From: Gammaproteobacteria bacterium
Lineage (GTDB): Bacteria > Pseudomonadota > Gammaproteobacteria > Enterobacterales > Kangiellaceae
Assembly: GCA_013373375.1 (NCBI GenBank)
Contig: JABXHY010000011.1
Span: 1-64,000, forward strand
Length of the DNA stretch: 64,000 nt
Direction of reading: 5' to 3'
Under the pieces are notes generated by a model. It did not search any database. It had not been told where the DNA came from and saw only the letters and a program-made list of their open reading frames with translations. Positions 36,741 through 46,227 of the stretch are shown here, piece by piece. Positions within the stretch are counted from its first letter, which is position 1, and every line of letters begins with the position of its first letter. A program made the position numbers and the translations under genes.

Positions 36741-37073
36741 ATGGATAGCGATACTTTAAGAAAGTTTGTAATAGAGCAATTAGACGATGCAAAAGCACAA
36801 AATATTGTTGAGCTGGATGTGCGAGAAAAAACAGCAATAACTGACACCATGGTGGTTTGCTCTGGAACCTCGTCGAGACATGTTAAATCAATTGCCATTC
36901 AATTGGTGCAAAAAGCGAAAGAGGTTGGCAAGCAACCTATCGGCGTTGAAGGTGAAGATAGTTCAGAGTGGGTGTTAGTTGATTTTGGTGATGTGATCGT
37001 TCACGTTATGCAAGCTAATGTCAGAGACTATTATCAAATTGAAAAATTGTGGAGCGCAAAGCTCGAAGAATGA
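36741..37073 (+). CDS. rsfS: Ribosome silencing factor RsfS
   Basis: RsfS binds ribosomal protein L14 and blocks subunit joining under starvation. The 110 residues include '[18 protein letters not shown]', 'GVEG' and '[13 protein letters not shown]', characteristic of the family. The stop overlaps rlmH by four bases (ATGA). Confidence 0.95.
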   Translation: MDSDTLRKFVIEQLDDAKAQNIVELDVREKTAITDTMVVCSGTSSRHVKSIAIQLVQKAKEVGKQPIGVEGEDSSEWVLVDFGDVIVHVMQANVRDYYQIEKLWSAKLEE

Positions 37074-37540
37074 TTATTCGCTTAATCGCAGTGGGACAAA
37101 AAATGCCTGCCTGGGTGACCACTGCCTACGAAGAGTATGCTCGTCGCTTGCCTCACGAATGTCATTTGGAACTTATTGAAATTCCCACCGCCAAAAGAGG
37201 AAAGCAAGCTGATATTAAGCGTATCATGAGCAAAGAGGCGGAATTAATTAAGCAAGCGATTCACTCTGGCGATTGGGTAGTCGCACTTGATGTCAAAGGC
37301 AAAAATTGGTCGACACCTCAATTATCTGAACAGATCGTGCGATGGCAAAGTCAAGGCAGTAATGTATCTCTACTCGTTGGTGGACCTGAAGGTTTGACCG
37401 AAGAAATACGAGAAATGGCGCATCAAAAGTGGTCGCTATCAAATCTCACATTACCGCACCCGTTAGTCCGAGTGGTTGTTGCTGAGGCAATCTATCGGGC
37501 ATGGACGGTAACCGTTAATCACCCATATCACCGAGAGTAA
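37070..37540 (+). CDS. rlmH: 23S rRNA (pseudouridine1915-N3)-methyltransferase RlmH
   Basis: RlmH is a SPOUT methyltransferase acting on pseudouridine 1915 in helix 69 of assembled 70S ribosomes. SAM-binding knot motifs include 'LLVGGPEGL' and '[18 protein letters not shown]', and the C-terminus 'HPYHRE' is diagnostic. The ATG at 37070 gives 156 residues (E. coli 155) and overlaps the rsfS stop as ATGA; an in-frame upstream start is disfavoured. Confidence 0.95.
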   Translation: MIIRLIAVGQKMPAWVTTAYEEYARRLPHECHLELIEIPTAKRGKQADIKRIMSKEAELIKQAIHSGDWVVALDVKGKNWSTPQLSEQIVRWQSQGSNVSLLVGGPEGLTEEIREMAHQKWSLSNLTLPHPLVRVVVAEAIYRAWTVTVNHPYHRE

Positions 37541-37552
37541 AAACTTTTTCTC

Positions 37553-39421
37553 ATGATGTTAGGTCGCAGAGTTACACTCAAAAATCAGTTTAAAGAAATT
37601 GCGATGTATCGCAATCGTATGCTGGTTAGCTTGTTTGGTGTACTTGCGATGATGCTGCTATTAATCGTGTGGGTGGCTCAGTTACAAATCACGCAATATG
37701 AAAAGTATCGAACAGAATCTGATAACAACCGTATACGCGTATTGCCAATCGCTCCGACGAGAGGGCTAATTTACGATCGTAATGGGATTTTATTAGCAGA
37801 AAATCGCTCGGTTTATTCGATTGAATTAATTCCTGAGCAAATTAAGGATATGGAAAAAGCGGTTGCAGAGCTTAGCGAATTAATTGTTATCGATGAAGAC
37901 GACAGAGAGCGCTTTTTTAAAGAGGTTAAGCGCACTCGCGAAAGATTTAAAAAGATTCCATTAAAGTCTCGGTTAACGGAGGCTCAAGTTGCACGATTTG
38001 CAGTAAACAGGCATCGTTTCCCGGGAGTTTCGGTCGAAGCTCGTTTGGTTCGTTTTTATCCCTACGGAGAAATTTTATCGCATGCTTTAGGGTATGTGGG
38101 GCGAATAAATGATCGTGAGCTGGTCACTATTGATCAGGAAAACTATCGAGCAACACGGCATATTGGGAAAGTTGGGATAGAAAAATACTACGAAACCATT
38201 CTGCATGGAAAAATAGGTACGCAGCGAGTTGAAACGGACGTGCAAGGGCGTGTGCTCAAAGTTTTAGAGCAAGAGGATCCGGTTGCTGGCAGTGACTTGT
38301 ATCTTGAACTTGATTTAGGTTTGCAGCTTGCCGCGTACAAAGCTTTGGAAGGTCAACGAGGATCGGTCATAGCACTCGACCCACACACCGGTGGAGTTCT
38401 CGCCTTGGTGAGTACTCCTGGGTATGATCCCAATTTATTTGTAACGGGCATATCCAACAAGGATTATAAAAAGCTCTTAAATCCTGATCGCCCATTATTC
38501 AATCGTGCGTTAAGGGGGCAGTACTCACCAGGTTCGACCATAAAGCCTCATCTTGCCTGGCTCGGGTTAGAGTCGAAAACGATCAGTCCATCGTATGCAA
38601 TCAATGATTTGGGTGTTTATCAAATGCCTATCGAAGAAGATAGGAGATTTCGTGACTGGAAACGCAGAGGTCATGGGAGCCAAATTGATTTTCGGCGCGC
38701 GATAATCGAGTCATGTGATACTTTTTTTTATGACCTTGCGTATAAAATGGGTATCGACAAAATAAGCGATACTATGCAGCAATTTGGTTTTGGTGAGTTT
38801 ACCAATATCGATATGGGTGAAGAAGTGCCTGGCTTAATGCCGAGTCGAGAGTGGAAGCAACGTGAACGACGAGTGCGTTGGTTTCCGGGTGAGACTGTTA
38901 TTACAGGGATCGGTCAGGGGTATTGGTTATCGACACCATTACAATTAGCCAACTCTGCAGCAGCCATTGCAAGTGATGGTATTCGTTACGATTTAAAAAT
39001 GGTTGGAGCAATCGCGAACCAAAACTCAAAAATTACTATTGATCCAGTGTTGGCCCAGAAACAGGTTGATATAGGTAATGGCCAAAACTTCAAACGTATT
39101 CAAAATGCAATGAAAGAAGTTAATCATAATAAATTTATTGGAACGGCTCGTTCGGCGTTTCAAGGGGCTAACTATTTAAGTGCAGGGAAAACCGGAACAG
39201 TACAATTGTTTGGTCTTGGAGAAGACGAAGAGTATGAAGCAGAAAATCTAGCGGAACGATTAAGGGACAATGCACTCTACATAGGATACGCTCCATTTGA
39301 GAATCCTACCATTGCGGTTTCAGTAGTGGTTGAAAATGCAGGGGGTGGCGGCTCTAATGCGGCACCGATTGCCCGAAAAGTTATCGATACTTATCTAGCA
39401 AAACTACAAGAAGGCAAGTAA
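37553..39421 (+). CDS. mrdA: Penicillin-binding protein 2
   Basis: PBP2 is the transpeptidase of the elongasome. The 622 residues have one N-terminal membrane helix (about 23-45), a pedestal dimerisation region and a transpeptidase domain with Ser328-x-x-Lys331 ('SPGSTIKP'), the SxD motif 'SCDTFFYDLA' as in E. coli PBP2, and Lys546-Thr-Gly-Thr. Its stop shares one base with the mrdB start (TAATG), which couples it to its glycosyltransferase partner. Confidence 0.96.
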   Translation: MMLGRRVTLKNQFKEIAMYRNRMLVSLFGVLAMMLLLIVWVAQLQITQYEKYRTESDNNRIRVLPIAPTRGLIYDRNGILLAENRSVYSIELIPEQIKDMEKAVAELSELIVIDEDDRERFFKEVKRTRERFKKIPLKSRLTEAQVARFAVNRHRFPGVSVEARLVRFYPYGEILSHALGYVGRINDRELVTIDQENYRATRHIGKVGIEKYYETILHGKIGTQRVETDVQGRVLKVLEQEDPVAGSDLYLELDLGLQLAAYKALEGQRGSVIALDPHTGGVLALVSTPGYDPNLFVTGISNKDYKKLLNPDRPLFNRALRGQYSPGSTIKPHLAWLGLESKTISPSYAINDLGVYQMPIEEDRRFRDWKRRGHGSQIDFRRAIIESCDTFFYDLAYKMGIDKISDTMQQFGFGEFTNIDMGEEVPGLMPSREWKQRERRVRWFPGETVITGIGQGYWLSTPLQLANSAAAIASDGIRYDLKMVGAIANQNSKITIDPVLAQKQVDIGNGQNFKRIQNAMKEVNHNKFIGTARSAFQGANYLSAGKTGTVQLFGLGEDEEYEAENLAERLRDNALYIGYAPFENPTIAVSVVVENAGGGGSNAAPIARKVIDTYLAKLQEGK

Positions 39422-40551
39422 TGAACGCTTCTTCGAGCGCCAGAAGTCATACCCACAAAGAGCGTCAATCATTAGCTTGGCGGCTGCATATTGATGTTCC
39501 GTTGCTCGTAAGTTTGTTGGTAGTAATGGGATTTGGCTTAATTGTTCTTTATAGTGCAGGCGGACAAAGCGAGTCACTTATGATGCGACAAGTGGCTCGA
39601 CTAGCTGTTGGCTGCACCGCAATGTTCATTATGGCGCAATTACCGCCCCGCTTTTATGCTAACTGGGCTCCAGCGATTTATTCCTTTGGGATTATACTTT
39701 TGCTAGCGGTGCTGATTATTGGTGATAAAGGTAAAGGCGCGCAGCGCTGGTTGGAGTTTGCAGGCTTTCGCTTTCAACCTTCAGAGATAATGAAGCTTGC
39801 AGTGCCAATGATGGTTGCTTGGTTTTTCTCCGAGCGAGTATTACCGGCAAGAAAACGCGAGTTACTTGTCGCCTTCTTGATCGTAATGTTTCCTACGCTA
39901 CTCATTCTTAAACAACCAGATTTGGGTACCAGTTTATTAATTGCCAGTTCAGGAATGTTCGTAATTTTTCTCTCTGGTGTAAGCTGGCGTTTACTCATTA
40001 GTTTTGGCGTAGTGGCGGTCATTTACGCGCCAATTCACTGGTTTTTCGTTATGCGAGAGTACCAACGCGAACGTGTTCTTGTGTACCTTGATCCGGAACG
40101 AGATCCACTTGGAAGTGGTTACCATATTATTCAATCGAAAATTGCCATTGGTTCTGGTGGACTTGATGGAAAAGGATGGCTTAAGGGTACTCAATCGCAG
40201 TACGAATTTTTACCTGAACGTTCAACGGATTTTATTTTTGCTGTTCTGGGAGAAGAATTTGGCTTGGTTGGCGTAATATTATTACTGGCGCTCTATCTAA
40301 TTGTTATCGCTAGAGGTATGTATATTGGTTCGCAGGCGCAGGAAACTTTTTCTCGATTACTGGCTGGCGCAATAGTTCTTACCTTTTTTATTTACTTATT
40401 TGTGAACATCGGCATGGTGACGGGATTACTACCTGTGGTAGGTTTGCCACTGCCTTTAGTAAGTTATGGCGGCACTTCGATGGTAACGTTGCTCGCAGGT
40501 TTTGGAATGTTGATGTCCATCTACACACACAGAAAATTAGTTTCGAAGTAG
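39421..40551 (+). CDS. mrdB: Rod shape-determining protein RodA
   Basis: RodA is the SEDS-family peptidoglycan glycosyltransferase working with PBP2. The 376 residues contain about ten membrane helices and conserved pieces such as 'FQPSEIMKLAVPMMVAWF', 'KQPDLGTS' and 'LLPVVGLPLPLVSYGGTS'. It overlaps mrdA by one base. Confidence 0.96.
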   Translation: MNASSSARSHTHKERQSLAWRLHIDVPLLVSLLVVMGFGLIVLYSAGGQSESLMMRQVARLAVGCTAMFIMAQLPPRFYANWAPAIYSFGIILLLAVLIIGDKGKGAQRWLEFAGFRFQPSEIMKLAVPMMVAWFFSERVLPARKRELLVAFLIVMFPTLLILKQPDLGTSLLIASSGMFVIFLSGVSWRLLISFGVVAVIYAPIHWFFVMREYQRERVLVYLDPERDPLGSGYHIIQSKIAIGSGGLDGKGWLKGTQSQYEFLPERSTDFIFAVLGEEFGLVGVILLLALYLIVIARGMYIGSQAQETFSRLLAGAIVLTFFIYLFVNIGMVTGLLPVVGLPLPLVSYGGTSMVTLLAGFGMLMSIYTHRKLVSK

Positions 40552-40577
40552 AGTCGAAAGACTTTAGGGAGTAAGTT

Positions 40578-41588
40578 TTGCATTTATTTAAGTGGTCACT
40601 TTCGATGGTTCGTTTGTTATTGATCGGCATAACGTTATCTGTTGCATATTCTGCTCCTGCATTTGCGAGCGATGACACTGAAGAAGCTTTTATTGAACAA
40701 ATGGTTTCGAAACATAAAATGGATCGAAAGTTTTTGGTTAACTTGTTTAAAAAGGCTGAAAAAAACCAAAAAATTATCGACTTGATAACTACGCCTGCAG
40801 AAGGCAAGCCATGGCATGAGTATCGAAATATTTTCGTTCGAGAAGCGCGAATTAAAGCGGGAACTGAATTCTGGAATAAGTACGAAGTCGTATTAAAAAG
40901 AGCCGAAGCTACTTTTCAAGTCCCTGCATCAATTATTGTGAGTATTATCGGTGTCGAAACCTTTTATGGAAAAATACAGGGAAATTTTCCTGTGTTCAAC
41001 GCGCTTTACACTTTAGGGTTTCATTATCCGGCGCGAGGAAAATTTTTTCGTGGTGAGCTGGAACAGTTTTTACTTTTAGCGAAAGAGCAACAATGGGATG
41101 AGTTTGAGCCTAAAGGTTCTTACGCTGGAGCGATGGGACTGGGTCAGTTTATCCCGACCAGTTACCGCTCATATGCAGTTGATTTTGATGGCGATGGAAA
41201 AATAGATTTGTTTAATAATCCTGTCGACGCCATTGGCAGTGTTGCCAATTACTTTAGAGTACACAAGTGGCGTTGGGGAGAGCCAGTTGCCTACAAACTA
41301 ACACAACTTGGTACCATGTCAGAGAATTTCGAAACTAAGCGATATAAGCCTCAAAGTACATCTGGTGCAATAAAAGCTGCAGGTTTTAACTGGCCTGTTG
41401 AAACGTTAGATGAGCAAGCTGCCGGTATTATCGATTTCGAACAAAAAGATGGCAAAGATCACTGGATTACGTTCGATAACTTTTATGTGATCACTCGTTA
41501 TAATCGAAGTCCTTTATACGCGCTAGCGGTGTATCAATTCAGTCAAGAAGTTAAAGCTCGGCGAGCATTATCTTACTGGCATATATAA
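40578..41588 (+). CDS. mltB: Lytic murein transglycosylase B-like protein
   Basis: A periplasmic family 3 lytic transglycosylase that cleaves the glycan strand to anhydro-muropeptides. The catalytic Glu is residue 127 in 'VSIIGVETFYGK', and 'YAGAMGLGQFIPTSYR' follows. The signal peptide (1-31) ends in 'APAFA' with no lipobox, so unlike E. coli MltB it appears soluble. The TTG start at 40578 has AGGGAGT upstream. It lies between mrdB and rlpA as in Pseudomonas. Confidence 0.93.
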   Translation: MHLFKWSLSMVRLLLIGITLSVAYSAPAFASDDTEEAFIEQMVSKHKMDRKFLVNLFKKAEKNQKIIDLITTPAEGKPWHEYRNIFVREARIKAGTEFWNKYEVVLKRAEATFQVPASIIVSIIGVETFYGKIQGNFPVFNALYTLGFHYPARGKFFRGELEQFLLLAKEQQWDEFEPKGSYAGAMGLGQFIPTSYRSYAVDFDGDGKIDLFNNPVDAIGSVANYFRVHKWRWGEPVAYKLTQLGTMSENFETKRYKPQSTSGAIKAAGFNWPVETLDEQAAGIIDFEQKDGKDHWITFDNFYVITRYNRSPLYALAVYQFSQEVKARRALSYWHI

Positions 41589-41610
41589 TTTTAGAGCGGT
41601 TTCGTTCGAT

Positions 41611-42411
41611 ATGGTATCTGCAATTAAATTTAGTGGGTTGATCCTCGGTTGTTTGATAATACTTTTTACCCTGTCTGCGTGCAGTGTGCTCGAAGTCAAA
41701 GACAGTGGTCCAAGCAAACCATTTGATGTGTCGAGTGTTGAAGACGCAACTCCAAAAGTTGAGTCGAAAAGTCCTTACGGCAATCCAACGAGCTATGAGC
41801 AAGACGGCATAACCTATCACGTCATGAGTTCAGCTGATGGATACAAAGAACGCGGTATCGCCAGTTGGTACGGTACTAAGTTTCATGGAGAGCGAACCTC
41901 TTCTGGTGAAACTTATGATATGTATGTCATGAGCGCAGCGCATAAGACCCTGCCTCTTCCTACCTATGCGCGAGTTACTAACTTGTCGAATGGTCGACAG
42001 GTGATAGTAAAAGTAAACGATAGAGGTCCGTTTAAGCCGGGACGAATTATTGATTTGTCTTATGCCGCAGCTGCAAAGTTGGGATTTCACTTACTGGGCA
42101 CAGCTGAAGTTGAAGTTGAAGCGATAGTTCTGGAAGGCTCTCATCAAATTGTTGCCCCAACTGCAGTAGAAGCAAATAGAGATATGTACGTGCAGGTGGC
42201 TGCATTTTCCGATAAAGAAAAAGCTGAAACGCTGGCCGCTGCAATACGAAAGCAGGTGCCATGGACTGTTAGCGCAAAATCGGCGAGAGTTAATCGAAAA
42301 ACGATTTATCGTGTGAGAATAGGCCCGCTGACGAGTTTAGATGAAGCGAATCGGTTAGTGTCGACTTTGTCGATTCCAGAACTTGGAACTCCTAGAGTCA
42401 TTTTTGAGTAA
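41611..42411 (+). CDS. rlpA: Septal ring lytic transglycosylase RlpA
   Basis: RlpA is an outer-membrane lipoprotein that cuts peptide-free glycan at the septum in Pseudomonas. The lipobox 'LSAC' gives lipid Cys24. A double-psi beta-barrel (about 85-175) contains 'ASWYGTKFHGERTSSGE', 'AAHKTLP' and 'NDRGPF', with the His and Asp linked to activity. A SPOR domain (about 195-266) binds denuded glycan. Confidence 0.94.
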   Translation: MVSAIKFSGLILGCLIILFTLSACSVLEVKDSGPSKPFDVSSVEDATPKVESKSPYGNPTSYEQDGITYHVMSSADGYKERGIASWYGTKFHGERTSSGETYDMYVMSAAHKTLPLPTYARVTNLSNGRQVIVKVNDRGPFKPGRIIDLSYAAAAKLGFHLLGTAEVEVEAIVLEGSHQIVAPTAVEANRDMYVQVAAFSDKEKAETLAAAIRKQVPWTVSAKSARVNRKTIYRVRIGPLTSLDEANRLVSTLSIPELGTPRVIFE

Positions 42412-42716
42412 TTAGGTTTCCACTGACTTAGTTGTTGTGTTTCTCAAACTTAGAATGTCGAAGTAAGGCTTATTTAATAAATCGGGAACTTTTTACAGCT
42501 GACACAGTCATTTAGCAGAAGGGCGCTTTCTGGTACACTAACGCGCACATTATTTTGGGGAAGTAAAACCGATTAAACGAGAACTCATTTCTCGTTTTGC
42601 TCTGCGAGCTCAGTTTATTTGTTAGCTAAGGCTTACAAAAACTCTTCTCTGTAAAACGGAAAGCGCATGACAGCCTTTCATTTCTAAAAAATATTAACCA
42701 GGAATATTCAGTCAAT
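42412..42716. other. rlpA-dacA intergenic region
   Basis: This 305-base gap has no credible gene. It carries a candidate promoter near 42534 and a long dacA leader. Short frames are without ribosome sites. Confidence 0.6.
42531..42539 (+). promoter_or_regulatory. Candidate extended -10 promoter of dacA
   Basis: TGGTACACT has a TGn extension and a -10 of TACACT; the -35 region (TTTAGC around 42511) is weak. It would give a leader of about 170 bases. Confidence 0.4.
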
Positions 42717-43871
42717 ATGAAGCATTTTACGCTGATATTAGTTTCGATTTTTGTATTTTTAGCAAATGTAGCTAATGCGATCACTCCAGCACCACCGGCG
42801 CTGGGAGCTGACAGTTTTATACTTATGGATTATGACTCAGGTCAAATCATAGCTGAGAGTAACGCTGATAATCCTCTACCTCCCGCTAGTTTAACTAAAA
42901 TGATGACCAGTTATGTTGTGTCAAATGAATTGGCGGCCGGCAATATTCGGCTTGATGATCAAGTAACGGTTTCTGAAAACGCCTGGGCGAAAAACTTTCC
43001 AGAGTCTTCGAAAATGTTTATTGAAGTAGGAAAGCAAGTCTCAGTGTCTGAGCTTCTCAAAGGCTTAATCATTTCTTCTGGCGGAGATGCCAGTGTCGCG
43101 CTTGCTGAACATGTTGCAGGAAGTGAAGACTCTTTTGCGCAATTGATGAACATGCACGCACGAAAGCTTGGCATGGAAAACACTCGATTTGTTAATGCGC
43201 ATGGACTAACAGCAGAAGGTCATCAAACGACTGCCCGTGATATGGCAATGCTCGCCCAAGCGATGATTCGAGATTATCCAAATGAATATGAGCTCTATAA
43301 ATTGAAAGAGTTTACTTACAACAATATTCGACAATACAACCGTAATCAGTTGTTGTGGGATCGAAGCCTCGATGTTGATGGGATTAAAACAGGACATACT
43401 GATGCTGCAGGTTACTGCCTTGTTTCTTCAGCAGTAAAGGACGGTATGAGGCTGATCGCTGTGGTGATGGGAACTCGAAGTGAAGAAGCTCGTAAAGTGG
43501 AAAGCAAAAAGCTGCTTACTTACGGATTTCGCTTTTTTGAGACTGTAAAGCCATTGGAAGCGAATACAGAAGTTCATCAGGCGAGAGTTTGGGGAGGAGA
43601 AGTCGAACAAGCAAAATTGGGTGTGCTTGATAAGACTTACTTAACCATTCCCCGTGGCAAGCGAAGCCAAGTAAAGGCGACTTATGAAGTCGAGAATGAG
43701 CTGGAAGCACCAGTCGCAAAAGGTCAAATTGTCGGGAAAATTTTCTTCGAGCTCGATGGTGAAGATATATCCGAAGTGCCGTTAGTTGCGCTAGAAGACA
43801 TACCGGAAGGTGGTTGGTTTTCGCGTTTAATCGATGGCATTGTTAGATGGTTTAGTGAGCTCTTTTCATAG
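42717..43871 (+). CDS. dacA: D-alanyl-D-alanine carboxypeptidase (PBP5/6)
   Basis: PBP5-type DD-carboxypeptidase trims pentapeptides in the periplasm. A signal peptide (1-21) is followed by Ser58-x-x-Lys61 ('PASLTKMM') and Lys224-Thr-Gly. The middle motif, SGN in E. coli, reads Ser121-Gly-Gly123 ('SSGGDASVALAEHV'). A beta-rich C-terminal domain and an amphipathic anchor ('WFSRLIDGIVRWFSELF') attach it to the inner membrane. The length (384) is normal. Confidence 0.95.
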   Translation: MKHFTLILVSIFVFLANVANAITPAPPALGADSFILMDYDSGQIIAESNADNPLPPASLTKMMTSYVVSNELAAGNIRLDDQVTVSENAWAKNFPESSKMFIEVGKQVSVSELLKGLIISSGGDASVALAEHVAGSEDSFAQLMNMHARKLGMENTRFVNAHGLTAEGHQTTARDMAMLAQAMIRDYPNEYELYKLKEFTYNNIRQYNRNQLLWDRSLDVDGIKTGHTDAAGYCLVSSAVKDGMRLIAVVMGTRSEEARKVESKKLLTYGFRFFETVKPLEANTEVHQARVWGGEVEQAKLGVLDKTYLTIPRGKRSQVKATYEVENELEAPVAKGQIVGKIFFELDGEDISEVPLVALEDIPEGGWFSRLIDGIVRWFSELFS

Positions 43872-44196
43872 AAGTAGAGTGTTTTCTGATATTAATATTA
43901 AATCCACACTTATTAATTTTGCTTATATTGACAGAGTCTTTATCAAAATTTTGACTTAAGGCTCTGCAAAACTTTTCTCCTGTAAGCTTAACTACCTTTT
44001 TCTCCTGGCCTTCAACGCCTGAGTTTTTTTGTTTGGGAGAGAGTTTCAATCACAATGCTAAAATATAACTCTCTTAATAAAGTTTAACTCACTTATGAAT
44101 ATTAAGGCGTTCATCGATAGCCAATAATTATGTGGCAGAGCTCTAAAGCCTGTATAATACGAGCTTTGTTAGAATTTGAATTCTCAGGAGCTGTAA
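43872..44196. other. dacA-ybeD intergenic region
   Basis: A 325-base gap. The only longer frame (minus strand, about 43852-44049) starts with TTG, lacks an SD and overlaps dacA, so it is not called. A good -10 (44153-44158) before ybeD is the only feature I can support. Confidence 0.6.
44151..44158 (+). promoter_or_regulatory. Candidate promoter of ybeD-lipB-lipA
   Basis: A perfect TATAAT at 44153-44158, preceded by TG, lies 38 bases before the ybeD start. The -35 region is poor. Confidence 0.5.
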
Positions 44197-44472
44197 GTGT
44201 CTGACACTCCGAACGGGGTAAACCCAGAACTTTGGGACTTCCCATGCAAAATTGCCTTCAAAGCCATGGCAGTTAATCGCGAAAATATCGACATTGAAAT
44301 TTTATCGGTAGTACAACAGGTTGTACCGGGAGACTATGCTCCAACCACTAAACCTTCGGCGAAAGGTAATTATGTGTCGATTACTATCCACGTCACACTT
44401 GAAAATGTCGAACAAGTTGAAACGCTTTATCGTGAAGTTCGAAATATTCCAGATGTAAAAATGACCCTTTAG
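44197..44472 (+). CDS. ybeD: DUF493 family protein YbeD
   Basis: A 91-residue ACT-like cytoplasmic protein of unknown function, conserved between dacA and lipB. Hallmarks are '[13 protein letters not shown]' and '[19 protein letters not shown]'. The GTG start at 44197 follows CAGGAG at 44185-44190. A regulatory role in lipoate metabolism has been suggested from its location only. Confidence 0.93.
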   Translation: MSDTPNGVNPELWDFPCKIAFKAMAVNRENIDIEILSVVQQVVPGDYAPTTKPSAKGNYVSITIHVTLENVEQVETLYREVRNIPDVKMTL

Positions 44473-44480
44473 GCTGCAAG

Positions 44481-45143
44481 ATGCAACTCTCTAATTTGGC
44501 TTCAACTTTACGAGTTCGACAACTTAATCAGCAACCCTATGAACCCATTTGGCGTGCAATGTCCGACTTTACTAACAATCGAGACGAGAATACTCCAGAT
44601 GAAATATGGTTAGTTGAACACCTTCCTGTTTTTACTCAAGGGCAAGCAGGTAAGGCGGAGCATGTGTTAGCTCCAGGCGATATTCCAATTGTGCAGGTCG
44701 ATCGAGGAGGTCAGGTTACGTACCATGGTCCGGGTCAGCAAGTGGTTTACTTTCTACTGGACTTGCGCCGTAAGAAAATGGGAGTGAGAGATTTAGTGTC
44801 CGCTATAGAAGATGCTGTAGTGGATACTCTTGAGAGTTTTTCAATAAGCGCTCACCCAAGACCTGATGCACCGGGCGTATACGTTGAGTCGGGGGCGAAA
44901 ATATGTTCTCTCGGCCTTAGGATCCGTAAGGGGTGCTCTTTTCATGGACTGGCGCTCAATGTGTCGATGGATCTCGAGCCATTCTCTCGTATTAACCCTT
45001 GTGGATACGCGGGAATGCAGGTCACTGACATCGCAAAACAAGGCGGACCACACGCATTAGTCGAGGTTCAGTCGGTTCTAATTCAACAAATAATGACCAA
45101 TTTAGAGTATAATGAGCAGCAAATGCTGTCAGGTTTGGAGTAG
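44481..45143 (+). CDS. lipB: Octanoyl-[acyl carrier protein] transferase LipB
   Basis: LipB moves octanoate from ACP to lipoyl domains. Catalytic Lys140 ('[10 protein letters not shown]') and Cys174 ('INPCGYAGM') are present, with '[12 protein letters not shown]' near residue 76. The 220 residues are the standard length. It lies eight bases after ybeD and ten before lipA. Confidence 0.96.
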   Translation: MQLSNLASTLRVRQLNQQPYEPIWRAMSDFTNNRDENTPDEIWLVEHLPVFTQGQAGKAEHVLAPGDIPIVQVDRGGQVTYHGPGQQVVYFLLDLRRKKMGVRDLVSAIEDAVVDTLESFSISAHPRPDAPGVYVESGAKICSLGLRIRKGCSFHGLALNVSMDLEPFSRINPCGYAGMQVTDIAKQGGPHALVEVQSVLIQQIMTNLEYNEQQMLSGLE

Positions 45144-45152
45144 TCGATTCGA

Positions 45153-46127
45153 ATGAGTCAAAGTACAACCGCATCAAAAAATCCTAAGAAAATTCCGGGT
45201 GTTAAATTAAGGGGCGCTGAAAAGACCGCTCGTATACCTATTAAAATTGAGCCGACGGAAGAAATGCCAAGAAAGCCCGACTGGATACGTGTACGTTTAC
45301 CCAGCGGAAATCAAATCACCGAAATCAAAAAAATGCTTCGCAATAAGAAACTGCACACGGTTTGTGAAGAAGCTTCCTGCCCGAATTTGCCTGAGTGCTT
45401 CGGACATGGAACGGCAACTTTCATGATACTGGGCGACATATGCACTCGGCGATGTCCATTTTGTGATGTTGCTCATGGTAGACCATTGCAACCCGATGCG
45501 GATGAACCAAAAAATCTGGCAGATTCTGTTGAAAGTATGGGGCTTAAGTATGTTGTTGTAACATCGGTTGACCGCGACGACTTAAGAGATGGTGGAGCAC
45601 AACACTTTGTAGACTGTATCGAAGCCGTTCGCCAGCAATGCCCGACTACCAAAATAGAAGTGTTGGTTCCAGACTTTAGAGGCCGTATGGATCGTGCTCT
45701 GGAGATCTTGGGTGAGAGTTTATCTGATGTGTTTAATCACAATTTAGAGACAGTGCCGCGTTTATACAGGCAAGCACGGCCTGGCGCTGACTATCAATGG
45801 TCACTCGACTTATTGAAAAAACACAAAGAGCTTTATCCAGATGTGCCCACAAAATCAGGATTAATGGTAGGGCTCGGTGAAACGAATGAAGAAATTGTGG
45901 AAGTTATGAAAGACTTACGAGCTCATAACGTAGACATGCTGACAATAGGTCAATATCTTCAACCCAGTAAAAACCATCATCCAGTGAAGCGATTTGTTAC
46001 GCCTGCAGAATTTAAAGAGCTAGGCGAAATTGCTGAAAAGTTAGGCTTTAGTAATGTCGCCAGTGGACCAATGGTGCGCTCCTCTTATCATGCAGATAAG
46101 CAGGCCGCTGGAGAAAAAATCGCTTAA
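45153..46127 (+). CDS. lipA: Lipoyl synthase
   Basis: LipA is a radical-SAM enzyme that inserts two sulfurs in octanoyl chains. The auxiliary cluster Cys are 71, 76 and 82 ('[12 protein letters not shown]') and the radical-SAM Cys are 97, 101 and 104 ('CTRRCPFC'). The family's C-terminal Ser motif is present in '[10 protein letters not shown]'. Last gene of the cluster, closed by a terminator. Confidence 0.97.
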   Translation: MSQSTTASKNPKKIPGVKLRGAEKTARIPIKIEPTEEMPRKPDWIRVRLPSGNQITEIKKMLRNKKLHTVCEEASCPNLPECFGHGTATFMILGDICTRRCPFCDVAHGRPLQPDADEPKNLADSVESMGLKYVVVTSVDRDDLRDGGAQHFVDCIEAVRQQCPTTKIEVLVPDFRGRMDRALEILGESLSDVFNHNLETVPRLYRQARPGADYQWSLDLLKKHKELYPDVPTKSGLMVGLGETNEEIVEVMKDLRAHNVDMLTIGQYLQPSKNHHPVKRFVTPAEFKELGEIAEKLGFSNVASGPMVRSSYHADKQAAGEKIA

Positions 46128-46156
46128 GTTAAAGTTTTGTAATCTGAGCTAAAAAT

Positions 46157-46181
46157 AAAGCGCCCAATGGGCGCTTTTTTA
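46157..46181 (+). terminator. Terminator between lipA and the DUF3667 gene
   Basis: A 9-bp stem (46157-46165 with 46169-46177) of AAAGCGCCC type with a T run. With A-rich 5' flank it can act in both directions for the two convergent genes. Confidence 0.85.
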
Positions 46182-46227
46182 TTTCCGAAAAAGTTTAAAC
46201 GTTATTATCCTTCTGAGTTTCAGCGCT

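Noticed and set aside
40388-40807. 139-codon minus-strand frame across mrdB and mltB
   Set aside because: Antisense to two well-supported genes, with no ribosome site or recognisable domain.
43928-43950. Perfect TTGACA after dacA
   Set aside because: No -10 element at a suitable distance.
43852-44049. 65-codon minus-strand frame after dacA
   Set aside because: TTG start without SD, overlaps dacA, and no family features.
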